This document shows positions 13,056 to 24,571 of a stretch of 64,000 nt of DNA, piece by piece. Made by a program: the position numbers and the translations under genes. Numbering within the stretch: position 1 is the stretch's first letter; each line of letters starts with the position of its first letter. The notes below the pieces were generated by a model. That model did not search any database, was not told the DNA's origin, and saw only the letters and a program-made list of their open reading frames with translations. This DNA is from Muricea muricata (lineage: Eukaryota > Cnidaria > Anthozoa > Malacalcyonacea > Plexauridae), in NCBI GenBank assembly GCA_963855995.1, contig OY979717.1, positions 1,113,179-1,177,178 of the forward strand, given 5' to 3'.

Positions 13056-13101
13056 ATCACGCCATTTGACGCCATCTCACGCCATTTGACGCCATATCTA
13101 T

Positions 13102-14311
13102 AACAGGTGGGAATTTTGTCTCCGCTGGTCAGTAAATTGCGGGCGGTCGCGAAAAATTCTTCTAAAATTGTCAAAATGAGCAAAAACAAGTTTTTGGGCT
13201 TCCTTTTTTGGAAGAAAACAGTAGATTTGCAAGAATTTAAATTCTTTTCTACGAAGGTTATGGTGAAATGAGATGGATAAAAGACTTCTGAATGAAATCA
13301 GGCACTTATAAAGTATTAATATCTCTGACGGAATATGGACGAAATATAATTTTTTTCGAAGATGCAAGTTTTTTTCATCCTTTGAACAGACGAAATTAAA
13401 AGACTAAACACACGGTGGGTTTCACATTTATTTTTCATGTCTTTTTCTACTCGGAAACACCTTTAGAAAGTTTATTTATGGTTTAAATCCTTGAAAATGC
13501 TTAGTGCAAAAATCGTGATTTTCCTGAAAATTGGAAAAAGCTAAATATTCAACTCAAGATTGTAAAAAATCTAGTCGAGTGCTTCAAAACGAAAGCATGT
13601 CTAAATCAATCTTCAAAGCTTTTTTACTGCAGTAATCAAAGTATATTTGATGTAAAAATTCGGGTTGATAACGAAAACGGCACCACTGTCTGACATAGTC
13701 TGTATTAGACCCAATAGGTACCTCTGAATATTCCGCTAGAAATGACATGTTTTTGCCAATCCTGTTCGTTAAAGCATATCACTTGAAAGACTGGAGTTTA
13801 TTGATTCAGAAAATATGAATAGTTTTGAAATCATGCAAATATATTTCCCTCTCCCTTCACTTTAATACAGGGTGATTTATGGGGGTGAAGATCAACACAA
13901 TAAAATCACAAAAATTAAAATACTTCAAAATCTAGTCGAGTGCTTCAAAACGAAATATGGTTAAAACTGTTGCTTGAAACACATACTTTATTTTGGGAGA
14001 TAATTCGTTCACCCCAAAATTCGGGTTAGGAGGAATTATTAGACATTTCCGTGGGAATCCGAGGCCGTTCGAATGTATAAGGTTATGCAAAAGTTGCATT
14101 TTTTTATTTTTTTAGCCTCCGAACGTTCTCATACCTTCCTAGCCTTCCCAATATTTCAATAAATTAATAAAAACTGGGTTGGAAGAAAAAACGAGGTCAA
14201 AAACCCACCTAAAACGCTCAAATATCGAATTGCTAAATTTACTTCTCCCAAGTCTCTTTTCTGTTAACCGCGCGAATTCTAGCGCATGCTCAGACAAAAT
14301 TCCCACCTGTT
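13102..14311. mobile_element. Non-autonomous TIR element, 1.2 kb, 9-bp TSD
   Basis: The ends are inverted copies of AACAGGTGGGAATTTTGTCT, and the exact 9-bp direct repeat CATATCTAT flanks them (13093-13101 and 14312-14320). A 9-bp duplication is typical of Mutator-like elements. Repeated internal motifs (for example ATCTAGTCGAGTGCTTCAAAACG near 13569 and 13930, split here as ATCTAGTCGAG and TGCTTCAAAACG) suggest internal duplication. No transposase is visible. Confidence 0.8.
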
Positions 14312-14320
14312 CATATCTAT

Positions 14321-16783
14321 GGCAACGGCTAAAGGTAGTAACCGCTAGCCAGGCTCAATTTTGAGCCCGCGGCGGTTTTCACACCCCCCTGGATCTCATG
14401 TTGATCTTTTTCGCAGTGAATTTTTTTGTCAATGAGAATGATTTTGATGAATTTTTTGGGACTTTTACGATTTATTCAAACATGTACAAGTTATTCATTA
14501 TATACTTGGCCTTGGACAGGAACGGAAAATTAATAAAGTCTTCAAAATGTCGACAATTGCAAGATTTTTGAGGTGATGAGGCTCGTGATGAGGAACACCG
14601 ACCTGAATCATTTGAAGTTTTGTGTTTAACAGGTATTTGAAACTAGAGTTTCTATCTTTTAAGTTTATTTTTTCAATTTTCACGTTCAATGTTGTTCTAT
14701 ATCAAATTTGTAAGCTTGACGCCTGAATATACTATACAGTCTTACATTAAATGTACAGATTTGTGTTATGTATAACCAGTGAACTCTGTGTATAACTTGG
14801 ATCAGTTGGATGTAGGAAGTTGAAATTGCCTTCTGGTATATTTTATATATTTGAATTATAAAAACAGGGTTATGAAGGGCTACTAATCCCTTTGTCCAAG
14901 TGCACAAAGCTTTCTATTGTTTTGTGGGAAGTCTCAGTGCATGGAATCCTATTTTCCCAGCAAAAACATGCATTTCCTAGCTCCCAGTTTACCCTTTTCA
15001 GGACTCTCTAAAAATCTCATATTTCTGCCAAATTAGCTCTTTTATTCAGGTATATTGACACACACTTTGTAAAGTTAACCACCCTGTATGCAATCAGACA
15101 GTAAAATACATACATTTTCTACTCTGGCACAAATTGACACATATGTCTGCAAAAAAAACACATCTCACCCTGATTTGTGGGTCCTATGCCTTTTTAAGGA
15201 AGGGGAGTCAAAGTCATCATTTTCCTAATACAATTTTCTGCTGATTACATAAATCCTATATCCAACCACCATCCCCTAGGTGATGCCAATGTGTATCATT
15301 TCACATCCTTTCTTGTCAATGTTATGTTTTTGTTTCTAGTAAACACTGTAAAGTTGACACCTGGTTTGTGCAGACTCTTACCTGTTGTTTTTGTATTCTA
15401 GGAGAATGTCTAAAATACATGCAAAGTATCTGTTGGATTGTTGGAAATTGGAGACAGCATTAATACAGGACTAATTTTGAACTTTTTTAATTTGGCTTTT
15501 TACATGTATCATTACTAGCTTAACATTAACAAAGTAACTTTAAGAATAGTAGTGACTACTGTACAATATAGAATTTGACATTTTATTAAATTATTCATCA
15601 TATCATAGACATGACATGATAAAATTTCTGCCTCTGTTGTTTTACATATGTATGCTTTATGCCATGTTGAGGTGAGGTTCTTACAGTAGATAGGTCCTAC
15701 AAAATAAGAAAACATTAGCAAGTATATTAGTATATTGTAGTGCATTTTTGCCTTTACAACGCAAGGATACACAAAGAAAAGCAAATGCCTTTATTCTATA
15801 AGGGTGGAACTATCAAGGATTCTTAAATACTGATAAGTCAATGATATTTACAATTATAATTACGCAATTTTATTTTTACAGAGTGACCCCACTCAATACT
15901 GGGCCCCTGTATTTGGTCTTGAAATGTCTAATTTTCTATGCAAATATGCAGTCAACTATTGTGTCTTTGGGAGGCATCAATGGCTAATACAAAACTTAAC
16001 AATGAAAACATGCAGTTTTCTGAACCCTGTCACTTCTAAATTTCTTCTGATTGTTAATATAAAGTGTGACTTACCTTGGTGAATTTGGAAAACAAAACCT
16101 CTTATGCCATGTCCTGGATATTTTCCCTTTTCTGTAGCTGACTTTTTTCTCAGCTATTGGATTTGCACATACTGGCAGCAGGTACAGACCTAAAACAAAG
16201 CGAGTGGGTACTTTCTTTAAATCTTCTGGTAGTATCTACTTTCTACATCAGCAGCTTAGCCGGAACGAGTTGCATAAAGATGCTGCCGAGTCCTGGAAAG
16301 TTAGGCTTACATATGCAAGTAATGCAACAGCCTTCACTCTTCAGCAAAAGAAAACGAAGCTAGCAATAAAAATACAATGCTCAGAAGAAGAAAAACTATG
16401 TCAATAACCTTTAATCGTTTGTATATAAGATCTAACGGTTTGTGTGATCTAAAAACACTTTATTATCAAACAAGACATACATCGAAGCGTGTTGCCGTGT
16501 CTGTATTAATATCGTACGCAAAATACAAAGTATATATATGTTGTGTGAAACATACCTTAAAGAGGAATTCCCCTGCATTTATAGCAGATTCTTGTTCCGA
16601 CAAGTAAGGCAAACACCATTTTTCACCGTTAAGCAAATGTAGTATAAAAATATATCCAAAGAAATCAAAATATTTTAAGATTATTTTCTTTTTCTCGCTA
16701 TCTCGTAAACAATTTTTTGTTAAAAACCAGGGGGGCGAAGAGCTTTGTCGGACGTATAGCATCGCATTTTGGGTCAGTAGTAG
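14321..16783. other. Interior of the 10-kb element; no supportable gene
   Basis: There are several short open frames on both strands and none has a recognised domain. A plus-strand stretch at about 16150-16405 has a protein-like composition in one frame but no assignable family, and may be a decayed coding relic. Confidence 0.4.
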
Positions 16784-16842
16784 CACAGAGTACTATACAG
16801 AGGGCTCACTCGACGAAAAAAGCGTAACGCGGATTGGTAGTT

Positions 16843-16995
16843 GTCAGGGGGGTGAATGCCTCGATGCACTTGCTAGAAATTTTATCCCAGCAAGTGCATT
16901 GAGGCATTCACCCCCCTGACAGGGGGGTGAATGCCTCGATGCACTTGCTGGGAATTTTATCCCAGCAAGTGCATAGAGGCATTCACCCCCCTGAC
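16843..16995. repeat. Two adjacent near-perfect hairpins
   Basis: GTCAGGGGGGTGAATGCC pairs with GGCATTCACCCCCCTGAC in the first unit (16843-16920). The whole palindrome is then repeated (about 16919-16995). The stems include GCACTTGCT/AGCAAGTGC. The sequence corresponds to a sub-terminal block of the surrounding 3.2-kb element that was inverted and duplicated. Confidence 0.85.
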
Positions 16996-18760
16996 AATCT
17001 CAAAATGGCTCTGATATGCAAGGCGTTCAAATTGACAAAATAAAAACCAACTAAAAATATTTCTGTTGTCTCCATAAAATAATACTCGCACATAATCAAA
17101 TTTGGCTACTCCAAATGACACTGTCCTACCAGAAAACGAGTCAACGGATACAGTTTTCGTAAGTTGTTTAATATTTTCTTTTGGTGCCATCGTTCAAGGA
17201 GGTGAGATGCAGACAAAGCCGTGGCTTCAAGTTCAAGCGTTTTCTGTGAACATGCCATTTAAATTTATGTGGCGTTTCCACAAAATTATACTTTGAGCAT
17301 GTCATTTCGCGTTGGATGCCAAAACCAAAAGACAGCAATCCGATAGAGAAAAAGAAATCTTACAAATAGTGGGAAAACGGTCAAGGGAAGGATTAACTAT
17401 TTCAAATCATTCAAGACCTTTTTTAGATTATAAAGAACCTTCAGTTGGACAAGTAAAAATGACTTCATATTTACGTGGTTCTAGTGACAAGAACAGGACA
17501 TGAGAACTAAAGGAAAGATAGCATAACATATAGAGTTGGAAAACTATGTAGATATTCATTTTATTAATATATTAATGTATAGTTTTGGGATGAAAACAGC
17601 TTCTTTTGCTGGGATTTATGTATAGTAAATCCTTCCTACTTTTATTGGCAATTGAATTAATCAAGGGGGCAAATGTAGGTTTGACAGCCAAAAATGCACA
17701 GGTTGCAGCAAGTTATAAGACTTTCTTTCACAGGGAAATTTTGCAAGAACCATGAATGGAAGTTGATATGATGGGAAATAATATACAATTTCCCATGTCA
17801 AACTCATGCATGGGAAAGTTGCACAAATCTCATTAAAAAACTGATATTTACCATTTATTTAAAATACATACAAACCTCAACCCCCTGTGCTGTTGTTCAC
17901 CAGTCATGCTTGTTTCATTTTAAACACTTAAAACATTATAATTAGCCTGTTGAATTCTAATGCAGTGGTGTTAAACATCTACATGTATATAGCATAACCC
18001 AGGCAACCAATCATGCTAATACTCAAATACACCTGAGGAGTGTAACAACGTTCTGCCTGTTACATGAAACAAATTTGTTGTGAATTAAAATGTAGATGTA
18101 GTATTTAATGGTTTATTCTTATAACCTATTTGTTAAAAATACTTTATAAGATAGAAAGATCTTAGGGAACGTGTTAGAGATTTTAACAAGGGGAAGGGTA
18201 GAAAACATAAAGAGGGTCATTTCAAGACCCTAGAAATGGGAGGGTCAAGATAAAATGAGCTGCTTAAAGGGGAGGGTCATTCTTGTTTATGCTTCAGTGG
18301 TGGTATATCTCTGTTGGTACACAGTATACGTAAAACAGATATTAATGGTGCTATATATTTGGTTCAACTATCAATTTAGGGTCTTAAAAAGTTATGATGC
18401 TACCCATGTTTCCATGCCTCCCTCCCCTTTTAATTTCTGACCTGTCCCTTATAAAAGAAATTGCTACAATAAAGGAAATACCACAATAAAGAGAATAATC
18501 AGTAGGACCACTCGGCAGTGAAACATATCTCTCATGTTGTAATTATACAGTTCATATTGTAACAGTTGACACATGTTAATTATACACTGGAATGGTCACA
18601 GACACCAGACTGAGGTTTTAATGTTACCTTGCAAGGCAAATCCTGAACTGGATATCATTGATCTGGATTAGCCCCAATATCATGAATGAGAAAGCTGATT
18701 TAATCATATTTCACTGGCACATATAATTGTTGTCTTCATGATAGTGAAAAACATTGAAGT

Positions 18761-19057
18761 CTACCAGACTTTCATAGGAACAGAACTTTGTGTTCCAACA
18801 TCCTCACACATCTTGACATGGTAAGCCTGGAACTGCTCACTAAAACAAAGTGTTTCCAATGGCATATACTCAATATAAATAAAGTCGCTGATTATCCAAA
18901 GCACACATATGGTTCCAAAGATGGGTCTAATGGACTCATCAACACTACAAATGACAATGCCACCACTTTTAAACTTGGTTCCATAGCAAGATGCCCTATA
19001 TACATTCCAAAGCTGGATACCTGGTAGTAAGCTCAAAACATTTGATTTCTCTCTCAA
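18761..19057 (-). pseudogene. Possible relic of a transposon-encoded protein
   Basis: A 98-codon frame contains a segment with alternating hydrophobics and PIFGTICVLWII, followed by LETLCFSEQFQAYHV. The pattern FGxI, hydrophobic strand, then ETxxFxxxxxAYxV resembles C-terminal segments of uncharacterised proteins from invertebrate repeats, as I remember them. No flanking frame continues it. Given its position inside a TIR element, a decayed transposase part is the best guess, but it is weakly supported. Confidence 0.25.
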
Positions 19058-20758
19058 TGTGTGTTTCTCCGTTGGCCAAGTTTAGGGTGCCAAAGTTCCG
19101 TTCAGAAGAGAACAATGGGTGTGATTGTGGACCAGTATGGAAAGTATGGCTGTTTTCGACGAGATCTCGGGTGTGCATACAAAAAATCCAAGTGTGCAGT
19201 GTGCAAAACCATGTCAAGTGCACTCACGTGTGCATGTTTATTAGACAAGTAGCACTGATCAATGATAAATTAAAGTTAAACTTCAACGTGTATAATTAAT
19301 GCATTCTTCAAATAAAAATATCACACTCCTTATTGACTACCCAAATCACAAGATATTAAATTTTCGCCTTTTTCTATGCATCCTCCAGACCTCTCCAAGT
19401 CTTTCACACTCCCTACCTACCTTGCGCTTTCAGCGCAAGAATCGTAATCAAGTGTGCAAACCTGAACGCAACAAAAATTCTCGGGTGTGCATTTGCCATA
19501 CTTTCCATACTGGATTGTGGAGCCTCGTCAACATCAGAAAAATTTCCACATTCTTTAAGCTGACAGCGTTCAGCCAAAGATTATGTGAGGTTTTTAAAGT
19601 TTCGTTTCCGTACTAGTTCCTTAAAGTAAAAGCCAGAACGACAGTGTTGATTTCCCACTCAAACGATTAGGAAACTAGGAAACTTTAAAGAACAAGGCTT
19701 GCATAAAATCGCTATAAACACATTTCCCATGGCTTGCAATTTGGACATAGATGTAAAATATATTACTTTCCAGTTTTTCAAAAAATAATATGCACTGTGT
19801 ACGCATCTTTGCTTTATCTTTGTTAAAATCTTTCTATACCGCCGTCTTTCCGCTCCTAAATATCGCCGCCATTTTGAATTTTCCAGGAGGGTGACGACCT
19901 CTCTTCAGCGCACTTGCTAGCAAAAGGCCGTTACGCAAAAATCATAGGAAAAGTGATGAAGTGAGCCCTCTGTATAGTACTCTGTGGTAGTAGCTACCTG
20001 TAGCCGGGAACCAATCGGGGATCGGGAACCAATTTTGCAAATCGCCGCCATTAAAATGGCTTCAAAGATGGCGGCGCGTGCTTTCTCCAGATGTAATAAA
20101 GCTCAGTGGTTATTGCGTGAGCAATTCGTGCTCTCTGGTTGCGTCATCTCGCGTGTGCAATTCGTGATCAGCCGAAAAATCGCGGACACGAAAACATTAG
20201 GAATAGATAGGAAGTGAGACATCTGGTTCTATACCTGATCTGTGATCTGGTTCTATACCTGATCTGTGGTGCAGTCGAGGCGATCAATCGATTTATTCTT
20301 TTCGAAAAACATGAGGCGAAGGAGTCGAAGGACGGCAAGTTTATATATTTCATATTTAGTCTATCTGAAATCAAACCGTTTATAGAGATGTACAGTTTCA
20401 CGTGAAGAGTTCAAGGTTACTTGGTTGCGGGACGTATCTGTTATTCGAGAAAACATAAGGTAGGCGAACGTTTTATATCAATCTTTGAACGCTGATGCTT
20501 TCAGGTTTTGGCTCCGATCAGTTTGTTTTTGCCTCGCTATTGATTCGTTCGTTTTTTGAACTGATCAGTTCTCCATGAAAAAAAAAGACGGTACTAAAAC
20601 ATTTATAATCAATTTTTGCAAATCACAAAGACATACAAAAGGCACGTAGAGCATTTTTGCAATAAATATATTTTACTCCTGACGTTTGCATGCTTGTATT
20701 CAATAACCAATTTTTAAAACTAAAGTTATTTTCAAAATAATGTCAAAAAATATTGCTT

Positions 20759-21262
20759 TTAAAAAAGCAGTTTGTTTTCGAATCCGTTTACGTATCTTGA
20801 ATACAATATTTTATCCAATTCATCTCGAATGATCGCCGCCAAAACTACTTTTATTTGGTTGTAAGAAGCTTGACCATCAAGAGCGTCGTCCTTTAATTGT
20901 CTTAGGGTCGGTATACCGTCCATGATCAGCTGAGAAATTCTATCGCTTAATGGGCTGCAGACATTCAACTCATTTGCAAGTTTTTCAATAGATATTGGAG
21001 CTCCAGCACAGTAAGCATCAAGTATATAGACTTCTGCGGTCGGAATTTCCACATGCAAAACTTTCGCAATAGCTTTAATGGACGAGTGGCTTTTCCCAAA
21101 CATTTTGGCGGCTTGAATCTTTTTTGCCGAGGCTATGTTTTTCCTATATACAACGCCTTGAAAGAGCTTTTCTATTGTATATAAAAATGAAAGGGAATGA
21201 ATTCCATCAGCATTGTCATAGACAGTTTTTCGTAACCAAATATGTAAACAAACTTCAGCCAT
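20759..21262 (-). CDS. Uncharacterised 167-aa protein, possible RecQ C-terminal-type helix-turn-helix
   Basis: This is an intact frame from ATG (21262) to stop with normal protein composition. Residues about 47-110 read as consecutive amphipathic helices (KKIQAAKMFGKSHSSIKAIA, then EVYILDAYCAGAPISIEKLA), followed by GIPTLRQLKDD and SYNQIKVVLAAI. This alternation of a helical bundle, a short turn and a final helix resembles the helix-turn-helix region at the C-terminus of RecQ/WRN helicases, but no helicase motifs are nearby. It starts about 490 bp outside the right end of the 10-kb element. It could be the last exon of a gene, a captured fragment or an independent small gene. No splice acceptor was convincingly placed upstream. 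The family assignment is inference. Confidence 0.45.
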   Translation of the reverse strand: MAEVCLHIWLRKTVYDNADGIHSLSFLYTIEKLFQGVVYRKNIASAKKIQAAKMFGKSHSSIKAIAKVLHVEIPTAEVYILDAYCAGAPISIEKLANELNVCSPLSDRISQLIMDGIPTLRQLKDDALDGQASYNQIKVVLAAIIRDELDKILYSRYVNGFENKLLF

Positions 21263-24200
21263 ATTGAAGCCTTCAGAAAAATAAAACCACGAAATATCTG
21301 CGACGAATGGTTAAAACTTAAATTTTGTGCATGTTTTACCTTGGTCTTTGTGCTTGGTGACGATGAATCTTAGATGGCCATTGTGCCTTTGTGTACTATT
21401 GTAAATTTCGGCGATTTTTAGTCTGTAAAATCAACAACACTTACGAGTTTCGTCAAGAAAACGCTTATGTAGTATATACGATAACATTGGGTGAACTTCA
21501 ATCTCATTTTAGATCTCATTTTTACTTAAAAATGCATATAGCTATGTTTTATCTATCATTTTTCCCATGCAATTAGTGTATGTTTATATATTAGCTTTTC
21601 TTTGCCTTTGGCGTACTATTATCGACAACAATAAGACAGTCTTTGTTTTATTTTATGAACTATATTTTATCGGATTTTACATGACTTTTCAAGCATATTT
21701 TTAATTCCGACTGTACTTTTTCTTTTTTGTGTCATTCTATATGTAAAATTTAAGCATATACTTGTATTTTTATCCAAATGTTTGCAACAAAAGGTTTTTA
21801 AATGTTGGTTTGCAACTTTGCAACATGTAGCCAAGGGCAAGGGCAAGTTATTGCATGCGTATAACTATAAAACAATTACGTAGGATTGGCAGCAATGCAT
21901 TAAAAACAGTACACTAACCTTTTGAATACGATATTTTCACTTCTGTAATACTTTTTTCACTCGTTTATATTTTCCCGCCTTGTATTCGTACCTGAAAAGT
22001 TTTTTTGCGCTAACCGACAGGGTATTCATCCCCGGAATCATTGCCCTACCTGTCCAAATTTGGCAAATGCCTGGTTACCAAGTTTTGAGCGTTTTTTACA
22101 AAAAATACGCGAGTCTGTAAAAAATCTCCTCTTAAAACACAAATTTTGTTGAACTGCAGTTTATATTGAGGTCATGGTTGTGGTTTGTCAACGTCAATTT
22201 CCAAAGTTTTGATGTCTTGACAACGAAACGCTGCTTACGATACCAAAAATATGATTTCGATATTTCAGAAACAAAATTAAGGTTTCAAATATTACAATAA
22301 TTTCCCACTGACTTTTTCATCCTGGGAAATAATTTTATGGTTTTATGAACCTTGTTAGTGAGCAATGTATAAGAATGTGTTATAATACTTGTTACACAAT
22401 ACAACTAATCAATTCTTGTGCATTCAATTCTAAAACTTTCCAACGAAAATTATTCACACCATTTCACAATGCCGACAATGCTCTCACAACACCGAGGACG
22501 AGGTTATTTCACAGTCCTTTTTTCCTCATGGAGCTTTAACTTAAAACCTGTTTATGAAACTTATGAAGCTGAGTTGTTCTTATTACAGTATATATCAGGT
22601 AACTAGATTTTATTAGATTATAGACATAGTTCAGTAACTTACGTTTGTGCGAATATTCCATTCAAAAGTGTCATTTATTGAAATATGTTCTTGTCTCATA
22701 TTTCCTCACAATGCAGGTTGCACATCTATGATGTACTAAGATGTCGTCTAATGATACCTTGCGCATACGCTCTGTCATCCACCACAAGTTTCCCACCAAC
22801 CTTTTTTTTGTCTCTACATCAATACACTCTCAATACTTTACGCAAAATGGATTCCATTTGAATTGAACACTTGTAATAATCTACGTGAGAAATTGTCAAA
22901 AGAAGAAATAAATACCATGTTACGGCACCATTATTAACTTTTGGTTTGTCTCGACCATTTTTTCCGTACAAAATGTGCAGCACTCATTTTAATCAAAGTT
23001 TTAGTCATGTTAATTAATGTCGCTCACAGAAAAATTGTGTCGCTGTCTGCTCTGCTTCGAATTAAACATGAAATGGATTTTCGTAAGTACTATAGCAAAT
23101 AGACAACATATAAGTTCTCAGAGTCTGGTATTTTGCAAATTTTTGAAAAAATAGAATCGATGTCGGCAAAGAAACTTTGCTTCTGTCAGTCACACAAATC
23201 ACTCTTTCTGAAGGGCATGTTGTAGAACGACAACTGGACTGGACTTGTATAAAATGCGGACTGCTCTCAAATTTGTAAAAAATGCGGACTTATAAAACAA
23301 CCATTAAAACCAAGTATCTCATTCCGTCTCCACGTCAACTCATAATGTGCATCAGCAGCCCTCCCAGATTTTACAGCGGCGGCGTGTCACATCCACCCAA
23401 CGATTTTTTTTCATTCCTTCAGAAGGAACACTATAGATTTTGATATGCAAAATTAGGACTTAATTTTGCATAAAACTTATAGACAAGGATTCTAACGCCG
23501 AGTTTACACGATTAACTTCAGACACTGGCAAAATATTTTGGTAACTGAAGGACACCGGACACGGTTTTTTAATTCAACAGGCAACAGGTGATGGTCAAAA
23601 TAGGGCGTTTTAACTCTGATAGGATGTTGAATGAGTTGGTTTTAAGTAAAACTATTATATAATAATCAAACTGTTGTACTTTTTGGCTTCAGCCGGTAGA
23701 TGACACACGAAATGAAGTTATTTTGATAACTGTTGGCTTGCTTTATTGTCTGTATTGCTGTTTATAGTGAAATGCTGTTCATGTTGTGGCGATGATAGAC
23801 AAAAACTATATTTATATAGTGTCATAGGGTGAGTGCCGCAAGGACCATCAAAATCAAACAATTCCCATCCATTTACGTGAGTGCAATGTAGTGACTGCAA
23901 CCACAAGCTTATTTATTGATGGTCACTTAATGACATCAACAGAAGCAAGCATGTGCTGTCAAATTTTTGATCCAAGACTGATAATTATGAAAATCCAAGA
24001 TGTTGTCCACGCACTTTGCAACTGACAGAGTAACCGTAATCAAACAAAAGTCACGCGCGTTCTTTTTGTGTTTCCTCCAAACACAATTCCAGTCTACGAA
24101 CAGAGACGATGTGAGTTTTTTCTGTTGTGTTTTTTTATGTTTGTAAAAAGCACTAGTAAAAATGTAAAGATATGGTATACAATGCAATTGACACATCTGA

Positions 24201-24396
24201 CGAGTGATCAATAGAATCATCAACTGTATGTAATAGTTGTTTTATAAATTTTGAGCCCGCGTTGTACAAAGTCCTGTACGTGTTTTACGTCTAGTCCAGT
24301 CCAGCGTTTTACAACATGCCTTTGCTAAGAACACTACTTCACCGGTTAGTTTTAACATTGATGTTAATTGCATAATTTTGCCAGGAAATGCAAGTG
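21263..24396. other. No gene seen
   Basis: AT-rich sequence with only short unsupported frames. A 27-bp block near 22109-22135 is an inverted copy (one mismatch) of 3924-3950. The missing last exon of DIMT1, if it exists, would be expected here or further left; I could not find it. Confidence 0.4.
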
Positions 24397-24405
24397 GATA
24401 TAATA

Positions 24406-24493
24406 CAGCCTCGTCCCCAGACGACATCCCGCGTCATACACGTGACAGTATTTTGCGCAAGAAAAGCAATCAGAGCGCCTGGGGACGAGGCTG
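24406..24493. mobile_element. Miniature TIR element, CAGCCTCGTCCC family, 88 bp, 9-bp TSD
   Basis: The ends are CAGCCTCGTCCCCAG and its inverse, flanked by the exact 9-bp direct repeat GATATAATA (24397-24405 and 24494-24502). The same terminal sequence and duplication length occur at 48145-48300. A 9-bp duplication suggests a Mutator-like family mobilised in trans. Confidence 0.85.
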
Positions 24494-24571
24494 GATATAA
24501 TACATACGTACATGCAATGTTTGTGGCCAATGTACCTTACAGTAAGCTACAGTGAATACACGTAAAACTAT

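Larger units (their letters stand above)
16784..19986. mobile_element. 3.2-kb TIR element (CACAGAG ends), 7-bp TSD
   Basis: The ends are inverted copies of CACAGAGTACTATACAGAGG continuing through GCTCACT. Looser similarity extends inward for about 200 bp (shared GCGTAACG, GCAAGTGC and CAAAATGGC blocks). The 7-bp direct repeat GTAGTAG flanks the element (16777-16783 and 19987-19993). The CACAGA tip and 7-bp duplication match those of the enclosing 10-kb element, which suggests one superfamily. The interior holds only degraded coding traces. Confidence 0.75.
10111..20268. mobile_element. 10.16-kb TIR element (CACAGATC ends) with 7-bp TSD, containing nested insertions
   Basis: The left end (10111-10243) and right end (about 20108-20268) are inverted copies over roughly 130 bp, beginning CACAGATCAGGTATAGAACC. 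The flanks carry the 7-bp direct repeat GTGCAGT (10104-10110 and 20269-20275). In the right TIR the terminal 24 bp are present twice in tandem. The interior has no intact transposase. It holds a large palindrome and three TIR elements with their own target duplications, so most of the length is secondary insertion. The 7-bp duplication does not settle the superfamily; Dada or P-like elements are possible. Confidence 0.75.

Noticed and set aside
16466..16786. Minus-strand 106-codon ORF at the edge of the 3.2-kb element
   Set aside because: It overlaps the element's left end and flank, shows no recognised motif and has AT-driven composition.
19061..19252. Cysteine-containing plus-strand ORF (KKSKCAVCKTM)
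   Set aside because: It lies in a degraded transposon interior, opposite another weak frame, and has no consistent zinc-finger spacing.
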